A stretch of DNA of 64,000 nucleotides from Ursus arctos (taxonomy: Eukaryota; Chordata; Mammalia; Carnivora; Ursidae), in the NCBI RefSeq assembly GCF_023065955.2, contig NW_026622841.1:14890501-14954500 (forward strand), read 5' to 3'. The translations under genes and the position numbers were made by a program. Position 1 is the first letter of the stretch. The number at the start of each line of letters is the position of its first letter. Of the stretch, positions 57,556 to 64,000 are shown piece after piece. The notes below the pieces were generated by a model. It made no database searches, was not told the DNA's origin, and saw only the letters and a list, made by a program, of their open reading frames with translations.

Positions 57556-57566
57556 AACTAACTCCT

Positions 57567-58889
57567 AATATATCCAGAAGTAATTTATCTGGTAGGGTAA
57601 AGTCTTCAGAATAAACAAGGAGAAAACAAATTAAGTAAAATATGTTTCTGACTAATCCAGATAAATGGCACAGAGTGCATCATGAAAAAACACAAAACAA
57701 ACACAAAACTCCTTTGCACTGTTGCTAGAGGTCCATTAATGAACCCACCTGATTTTTCCTAACATTATAGTAATCGAATTTCCCTGTCTACAGGAGATTT
57801 GCACTGAAGGGAAGTCAGGGAGAGTTCATAGAAGCTGACTTATTGACGGCAGCAAAAACTGTAGATGACTATTTATTACTGATGGAACGAAAAGAAAGTA
57901 ATTGTTAAAAGTAGCATTGAGATCATTAAAGTGCATATTAAGAAACCAATCTTCAATGAATAGTAAAATAGTAAGTTTAATTATATGTGCTTAGCTCTCA
58001 TTTTTAGATGTTCACGTATTGTAGAAAAGCTGAGATCAGCAAATGTGCCATTTCCCGGGATGTTACAAGTACTTCTTGGCTGGCTTAGGTATTACTTATT
58101 TGCTCTTCCTCTTTTCAATGAGTTTCTAAGCAGCTGTGTAGAAATAATTTTTAATTGAATAATTTCACCCACCTTGACTTTATTTCAGATGTCCTTTATC
58201 ATTATCGATCGGTAAGGGAAAATGACTAGATGATCTCCTGGGGGCATCAACGACTATAGCACGGAAGTGACTACTGAAATAATGACAGCCTCATTAAACA
58301 AAGATTAATTTTTATGAGTTAATGGGGTAACCTCGATATATGTGGATTGTTTCCTTACGTGGAACGTCTCCTTTTTCTGTGTCTCGGTTTGAATGAAGTC
58401 CTATTACTCTGCAGTACTCTTGGGAGTGTACAGTGTTATAGAAAACATGCAAACAGTACATACACATGTTTTTTCAAAGTGCTTTTTGACATTTTTTTCA
58501 AACATTCAATATTTGGAAGTTTTCTTGACCACAGAGAGGATAAGATAGAAGGAAATCAAATGTAACGTGTGTAAGGAAGATATGGGGAATCTCTATGAGC
58601 TAGACATAAGGGTGAATTTGTACTGTGTCATATGAACGCCGCTGAAAGTCTTCTTTAGGGTATCCCTTTCCTTTCTGACTCCGGGTTAAGGTTAGCCACA
58701 GGGGAATCTGTGACCAGCCCAGGTGGAAGTGAACGGTTCGCGTGAGCACGGCTCCCGGGGCTGGTGTGGGGCTGGCGCTGCGGCAGTTCTTCACGTCACT
58801 GCCCACGCACTGGTTCACCCTCTGGGTGTGGGGCTGCAACGGACCCAAGGTTCCTCCAGCTCCCCCCTGACTTCTTTTAGATTCTAGAT
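57567..58889. other. Unassigned segment with a GC-rich patch
   Basis: 58130-58330 reads as repeat-free complex sequence. 58715-58850 is the most CpG-dense patch outside the metallothionein pseudogene and LTRs ('gaacggttcgcgtgagcacg'), but it is too short to call a CpG island. No gene recognised. Confidence 0.35.
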
Positions 58890-59225
58890 GTTCTGGGCCA
58901 GGTAAATGGTGCTAATTTATCCATCACCCGCAGCATCAAGATCGAAAGCAGCAACAGATAGATGCGCGTTCCAAGTAAACGTCCTGATTCCAGTTTTTTT
59001 TCCGTGGGTTCCAGTTTCCCCCTTTGCTACCCTAGTTGGCATCCATCTTTCCTTCCTGACTCCAGCTCTGCTGACTTCAGGCCAAGCACTAGATGCCAAA
59101 ATAACTACCTTGCACAGGCCACTTCACTAGTTCCCGTTATTGTGCAAGGTCTAGTCCTTGTAATAAATGGCTTATTCTAGATGATTAATAGTGGCTTTGC
59201 TTTTCTGACCCAAACTGATGCAGAA
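58890..59225 (+). mobile_element. Possible LTR 3' portion
   Basis: 'gctctgctgacttcaggcca' (59065), 'ccttgtaataaatggcttat' (AATAAA signal near 59161) and the end 'tgacccaaactgatgcagaa' (59206) resemble the tail of an ERVL-type LTR. Upstream boundary not found. Class uncertain. Confidence 0.4.
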
Positions 59226-59269
59226 CTAAAGCAATATGAGCAGGAAAATACAAGCATGATGGTGGCAGG

Positions 59270-59362
59270 GAACTTAAGTGTGTTTTTTCTTGTTTCATTA
59301 GTGACTAGAACACTATCGGGCATATGGTAGCTGCTCAAGAAGGATTGTGGAATGACTTGTGA
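59270..59362 (+). mobile_element. L2 3' end fragment
   Basis: 'gtgactagaacactatcggg', 'catatggtagctgctcaaga' and 'aggattgtggaatga' match the L2 terminal 'cctagaacagtgcctggcacatagtaggtgctcaataaatatttgttgaatga' order. Confidence 0.6.
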
Positions 59363-59494
59363 CCTCAGTGGGCAGGACTGGAGAAAGAAAAGAGAAGAGG
59401 TATGAGAAAACCGGAAAGGACAGAAAACTAAACATGTTGAGGACCATACTGACATTGCCCACGCTACAGGACAAGGTAATGCTAATACCCCTCG

Positions 59495-59828
59495 GCGTCT
59501 AAGTCCACACTATGCATTATGAGCTACTGGTCACACTCAGAGCTGTTGAGAGCATGCAATGTGGTTACTGCAAATTAAGACGTCTGGTAAGCATAAAATA
59601 TCCACTAGGTTTCAAAGCTTAATGGAAAAAACTAACAATGTCAAATATCAAATTAATAATTTGAAAGTTGATTATAAGTTGAAGTGATAATATTTTGGAT
59701 ATATTGAACTAAATTAAATACATTGCTAAAATTAATTTCTTTGTGTTCTTCATAGTTTTTCATGTGGCTACTAGAAAATTTAAAATTAAATATTTGGCTG
59801 GCGTGTTTTTATTGGACAGTGGCTATCT
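59495..59828 (-). mobile_element. hAT-type MITE (family not named)
   Basis: A common short DNA element: 'ttatgagctactggtcacac', 'agcatgcaatgtggttactg', 'gataatattttggatatatt', 'catgtggctactagaaaatt', 'tttaaaattaaatatttggc', 'tattggacagtggctatc'. The ends are related as an imperfect inverted repeat ('gtcca...' / '...tggacag'). Confidence 0.65.
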
Positions 59829-60524
59829 AAGTAGTTCTTTAGTAGAGATTTCTAAAATCATTGCCAACTTAGAGCAGCCTCCTTTATGACAGGTGAAAGT
59901 TGGTGTCTTACAAACATGTCTCATGTAATATTAACTAGAGTTCTTTGGTTTGGCTGTTTACTGATAAGGAATCAGATCTATAATGGGCAGAGACACTTTG
60001 GAAGATACATATACCTTTGAAACCATGAACCACGTCTTTTAACAACTTTTGCAGCTGATTTTGCCAGTGAAAGTCGCATTCCTTTTGTATAAAATAAAAG
60101 GAGTAGCCTTCCATGAGCATTAAGAAGCTTTTTGTGTCCACAGTCTAAGTGAAACTATCACTTTCAAACTTGTGTTTGGCTATAATGATCTATGTCAGTG
60201 TTTCTGTAGGAATTCTTGAAATACCAAATTCTCAGTGCCTCCTAAAATCATAAAAAAATTTATGGAAAAAGTGACCTTTGATTGCATTCAAAGGGACATG
60301 CATTTGCCCATCCTCTCATCCCCCATACAAGGCAGTTATTATGTTTGCTTTAATATACTTTATTTTCTCTGGCATTCCTTTACTAGTCTCTCTCTCTTTG
60401 GTCACTCCCTTGGGAAAGGATACTACCCTCTGGCTCCTTGATATTTGCAGTTTTCCAAATGACCTCCCCAACTCTGGGCTAACTCCATCTAATCCATTCT
60501 CCAAACCACAACCAGTATGATAAT
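59829..60524. other. Unassigned segment
   Basis: No gene. The 68-codon minus frame at 59935-60141 looks protein-like in composition but matches nothing I know. Confidence 0.4.
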
Positions 60525-61725
60525 TATAAGCAAATTCTGACCATCACTTCACTCCTTATGATCTTTTTGTTGGTACACCACAATCTTCAGGAAAAAGACA
60601 CGTTATTCAGTATTACTAAAAAGGCCCTACATGATTTTGTTACCCGTGGGAGGGTCTGCCTAGTGTGAATGGAAGTCTCGGTCGGTCCTTGGATCCCCCA
60701 TGAAAAGAATCATGTGGGGATCCCACGCTCGAATAAAGGCAGCCAGAGGGAAAGTAGCAAGCACAAAGCAGTTTATAAAAGCAATCCTGGAAGGTGGGCA
60801 AAGCCCCTACATTGTGTTTTGGTTGGATATCATTGCATCTTTCTGGGCTGGGGAGGAGTTGTGACCTATAGTGAGATGGTCACTAGTGGGAGTTGCTTCC
60901 AAGCATTTGGGAATCTCCTCCCACAGGTTTGGGAGGAGGAGTTTTGGACCCTACAATGTTTTTAGGGGGAACCATCATGGCAGCCTTTCTCTCCTTTGGT
61001 GGTGTGGGTGGGAGGGACTGTACTCCCAATGCAAATGTATTGTAATGAGTTTAGGGGTTACCCTGGGGCAGAGGTGGAAAAGGAGAGGCGTGCTCTGCCC
61101 CTATGGCTCCTGATCTTGGAAGCCACCAGGCCCGGGTGCTTTGCTCCCGGGCTTTTAAAGTGTAACTTATTTATCACTGTTGTTGCCTCCAGCTCCTGTC
61201 TCTATCAGTCCCCTTCAAGGACTTGGGACTCTGCCTCGGGGGCGTTCCTTCCGTGGCTTGCTCCTGTCTAGCTTCTCCCTAACAGTTTGACCAGAGCGCT
61301 CCTCACAGCCTCGTGTGTTACTACAGCCACAACTTCCACTGGAGTCTGCTCCAGACATTGTTAACCACCTGTCCCCCCTGCCAACCGTCCCCTCCACCCT
61401 GTGTTCACAGCCCTCAGGCAGGCACCCCGCTGATTCTCACTTACTCTCTGGGCCTCCTCAGACAGTCCCTGAACCCTTCTCCCTCATGCTCTCCCCATCC
61501 CTACAGTGAGGCTGGAGAAGATGTTTGTGACATGTTCATCCCCATATGGTAGCATTTGCGTGCAACACTATCCTCTTCCACTTACTTGTTCATGTAGATG
61601 GTTAAGTGCCTTGAAAAGCTGGGATCATGATTTATTCCTGAGAATATTTCTTCATAACCATGTAGTACCTGCTGTCTGGTTATTATTATTCAATACTTAT
61701 TTTTAATTCATGGAAATAAAATTCC
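60525..61725 (+). mobile_element. L2 fragment interrupted by an LTR
   Basis: Left arm 60525-60637: 'tgaccatcacttcactcc', 'aaaaaggccctacatgattt', the L2 'aaggccctacatgatctggcc' landmark. Right arm 61285-61725: 'gtttgaccagagcgctcctc', 'tccactggagtctgctccag', 'gcctcctcagacagtccctg', 'gccttgaaaagctgggatca' and 'tagtacctgctgtctggtta'. Joining the arms gives 'catgatttgacc', matching L2 'catgatctggcc', so the intervening LTR landed inside one L2 copy. Confidence 0.75.
60638..61284 (-). mobile_element. Solo LTR of an endogenous retrovirus inserted in L2
   Basis: A 647-bp minus-strand element. The left end reads TGTTA and the right end TAACA, a 5-bp perfect terminal inverted repeat. It is flanked by ATTT (60634-60637) and GTTT (61285-61288), a 4-bp target duplication with one mismatch. 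On its own strand, a TATAAA polyadenylation-like signal (near 60772) precedes a GC-rich R/U5-like part with a strong hairpin at 60691-60702 / 60711-60722. The open frames on both strands here come from its GC content. No internal viral region remains. Confidence 0.75.
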
Positions 61726-61821
61726 GTCTCACTCATTTAATACAATATAGAAAACAATTTGCCTCAAAAAAATGTCTGGCCATTTGTTGATGGTGTTTTC
61801 TCAGGTTTAAGATACGTCCTC

Positions 61822-62030
61822 GGGGCACCTGGGTGGCGAAGTTGTTAAGCATCTGCCTTTGGCTCAGGGCGTGATCCCAGCATTGTGAGATCGAGCCCCA
61901 CATCGGGCTCCTCTGCTAGGAAACTGCTTCTTCCTCTCCCACTCCCCTGCTGTGTTCCCTCTCTCGCTGGCTGTCTCTGTCAAATAAGTAAATAAAATCT
62001 TTAAAAAAAAAAAACAAACATTAAAAAAAA
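61822..62030 (+). mobile_element. CAN-SINE, SINEC1_AMe-like
   Basis: Head 'ggggcacctgggtggcgaag', 'ggctcagggcgtgatcccag', 'ttcttcctctcccactcccc', 'ctctcgctggctgtctctgt', tail 'caaataagtaaataaaatct' and two A-runs. Perfect 9-bp duplication atacgtcct at 61812-61820 and 62031-62039. Confidence 0.94.
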
Positions 62031-62039
62031 ATACGTCCT

Positions 62040-62639
62040 TCTCCTCCCTCTTTCGGATCTTTCATATTTGAGACATCAGAATGTTTACATCTTTCAATGT
62101 CCACTTCAAATTTTATCTTTGCAAGATGATGATAGTACTTTCAGATCACTTTATTTTGTACTAGGATTAGGAACAATTTATACCTCCAGCTAGCACTTCA
62201 GCCCTGATTTCTATTAGGCAGCCAATGTCTGACCACAAAACGTATGGACGTGGTCTGTGGGGACATACACACACACGGTTGTTATGTGTCATCATTTACC
62301 TCTCGTGCTGAGCTCAGGATCTTTCCTATAATATTTGCTTATAAATTACATGCTGGATTAAAAATACATTGGAATACTATTTAATACTCATACTGATAGA
62401 CATACAAGCAGAATATTGTCAAATAGAGGTTCTTTTTTGTGTTAATCTGACTTGTAATTATTCAGTGAATTCAACAGTTATTCTTAACATATATTTATCA
62501 GAGTGTCACAGGGTTTTGGTTCATTTCTAGGGTTCCAAAAAAGTTTATTTAAAAATTTTCCCCAGTGTTCTCATTGTTTGCATGGAGGAGAGTTTCCCAG
62601 GTCCTTCCTTCACCACTCTGGAAATGCTGTCTATATTTC
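62040..62639. other. Unassigned segment
   Basis: Nothing recognised. Confidence 0.4.
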
Positions 62640-64000
62640 TTTTCAAACAAACTTTGGTACTTTCTGACTTTCAAGTGATTTGCGCATTTTGCATTAAGTT
62701 GTTTATAATATGGCTTCATTAATTCTTTTGGTATCTGTAGAATTTATAGTGATGTCCCCTCTTTCAATCCCAATATTGCTGATTTGTGTTTGCTGTCCTG
62801 TTCTTTTTTTGCTAATCAGCCCAACTAGAGGCTTCTTAATTGAACTGATATTTTCAATGAACAACCTTGTTATTTCATCATTTTTCTCAATTGTTTTTAT
62901 GTTTTCTATTTCATTGATTTTCATGGTAATATGTATTGTTTCTTTTATTCTACTTACTCTAGGTTTTCTTTGCTCTACTTTTTCCCTTATTATATTAAGG
63001 TAGAAGCAGAGGTTATCGATCGGGAACTTTTCTTCTTTTGAATATAAGCATTTTGTGTTTTGAATTTTTCTCTGACTAGTGGCATCCCACAAATTTTGAT
63101 ACGTAGTGTTTCATTTTTGTCCAATTTAAAAGTTTCAGATTTCCCTTTTGATTTCTTCTTTGAACCATGGCTTACTTGAAATGTGCTACTTAGGTTCCAA
63201 ATATTTGATTATTTTCTACGTATCTTTATATAAGTGATTTCTAACTTAATTCCATTTGAACAGAAACATACTCTGTATTATTTGAATCAATTCAAGTTTA
63301 CTGAGTCTTGTTTTATACCCAGAATATAGTCAACCTTTGTAAACATTTCCTGCGTACTTGCGAAGAATGTGCATTCTGCTGTCTTTGGGCAGAGCATTCT
63401 ATAAGTGTTAGGACACGTTGGTAGTCAGTGCTGTGTGGTCTTTGCATACTGTTTTCTAATTGTCCTATCAGTTATTGAAAAGGGGGTATTGGAATCTATC
63501 AGTTGTCTCTTCTTGAATTTTGTAGTTCTGTTACTGGATGTATAAATGTTTATCATTGTTATATTCAATTATAATTATGAAATGACCCTCTTAATTCCTT
63601 TTGATAATTGCCTTAATTCCTTTTAATAATTGCCTAGTTGGCTGGTATTAATATAGTTACTTCAGATTTTTTTTGATTTGTGTTATCATGGTGTCTCTTT
63701 TCCTATTACTTGATCTTTAATGTATTTATGTTTTCAAATTTAAAGTGGGTTTCTTGAAGAGAGACTTTAGTTGGGTCTTGAATTTTTATCCAATCTGAAA
63801 AATCTCTACCTTTTAAATTGGAGTGTTGAGGCGATTAACATTAAATGTGATTATCAGTATGGTTGAGTTTAAATGTACATCTTGCTATTTATGTCTTTCC
63901 TAATTTTCTTTGGTACTTTTTTTTCTTCTTCTGTCTTCTTTTGGATTGAGTGCTAGAAGAAAAATCTGTCAAACCACAGTTCTATATCTAATTAAAATGT
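62640..64000 (-). mobile_element. L1 ORF2 fragment, runs off the window
   Basis: Minus-strand L1 ORF2 between the endonuclease and the start of the RT domain. On the plus strand: 'ccaacaaattttgatacgta'-like text near 63089, 'gaagaatgtgcattctgctg' (63362), 'tgcctagttggctggtatt' (63632), 'aaagtgggtttcttgaag' (63743). A residual 129-codon frame at 62703-63092 ends in a peptide with Lys-Lys-Pro-Leu, Gln-Ile-Ser-Asn-Ile and Gly-Asp-Ile-Thr-Ile, typical of the ORF2p linker before the RT. A 22-bp tandem duplication lies at 63591-63634. Non-functional. Confidence 0.9.

Noticed and set aside
60669..61271. Three overlapping plus-strand ORFs as a small gene
   Set aside because: They lie antisense inside the solo LTR 60638-61284 and reflect its GC content.
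60664..61307. Alternative LTR boundaries TGTGAA...CTCACA with gcctag/gcctcg flanks
   Set aside because: This choice does not restore the host L2 sequence, whereas 60638-61284 does.
62710..63003. 97-codon hydrophobic plus-strand ORF resembling a membrane protein
   Set aside because: It is the antisense of L1 ORF2; the apparent transmembrane character comes from T-rich antisense L1.
1..64000. CRISPR arrays, bacterial operons, phage or plasmid features
   Set aside because: Repeat content is mammalian throughout; there are no regularly spaced direct repeats and no coding-dense DNA.

Overview
The window is AT-rich, gene-poor nuclear DNA from a carnivore. I see no exon, RNA gene, CpG-island promoter or CRISPR-like array that I can support. 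The lineage call rests on 19 tRNA-Lys-derived CAN-SINEs, recognisable by the head GGGGCGCCTGGGTGG, a CT-rich body and an AAATAAATAAAATCTTT tail. Five of them (near 5.1, 11.9, 19.8, 32.2 and 61.8 kb) carry the TTCTTCCTCTCCCACTCCCC and CGCTGGCTGTCTCT motifs that I associate with the giant-panda/bear SINEC1_AMe subfamily. The window is therefore caniform, most likely ursid. The subfamily name is from memory, not from a search.

Layout. 0-3 kb: old, out-of-order L1 pieces in both orientations. 4.3-7.7 kb: two L1 3' ends in + orientation, split by five SINEs. 8-20 kb: mostly unassigned DNA with MIR remnants, six SINEs and a short L1 3' end. 20.8-21.4 kb: a solo LTR with exact ends and a 4-bp target duplication. 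23.9 kb: MER20. 26.4-28.1 kb: two L1 pieces facing each other. 32.2-35.5 kb: an internally deleted SINE, a MIR, a minus-strand LTR and L1 3'-end and 5'-end pieces. 40.6-41.5 kb: a decayed metallothionein processed pseudogene next to a Tigger-type DNA transposon remnant. 43.8-44.9 kb: MER5A, a SINE and an MST-like MaLR LTR. 48.4-49.7 kb: L1 ORF2 remnant. 50.2-55.4 kb: an LTR scrap, a hAT MITE, L1-type 3' ends and a tetranucleotide repeat. 56.6-62 kb: MIR, the oldest-looking tRNA-Lys SINE, L2 fragments, a hAT MITE, and an LTR cleanly inserted into an L2. 62.6-64 kb: L1 ORF2 (minus), running off the end.

No genes are seen acting together, and I did not find a new biological system. The features most worth follow-up are the metallothionein retropseudogene, insertions dated by their target duplications, a few short unique segments that read like candidate enhancers (42.4-42.7, 9.9-10.2 and 58.1-58.3 kb), and a perfect 24-nt repeat 1.7 kb apart. 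Repeat families were assigned by recall of consensus motifs. Boundaries of old elements are approximate, and blocks called unassigned may hold repeats too decayed to recognise by eye.
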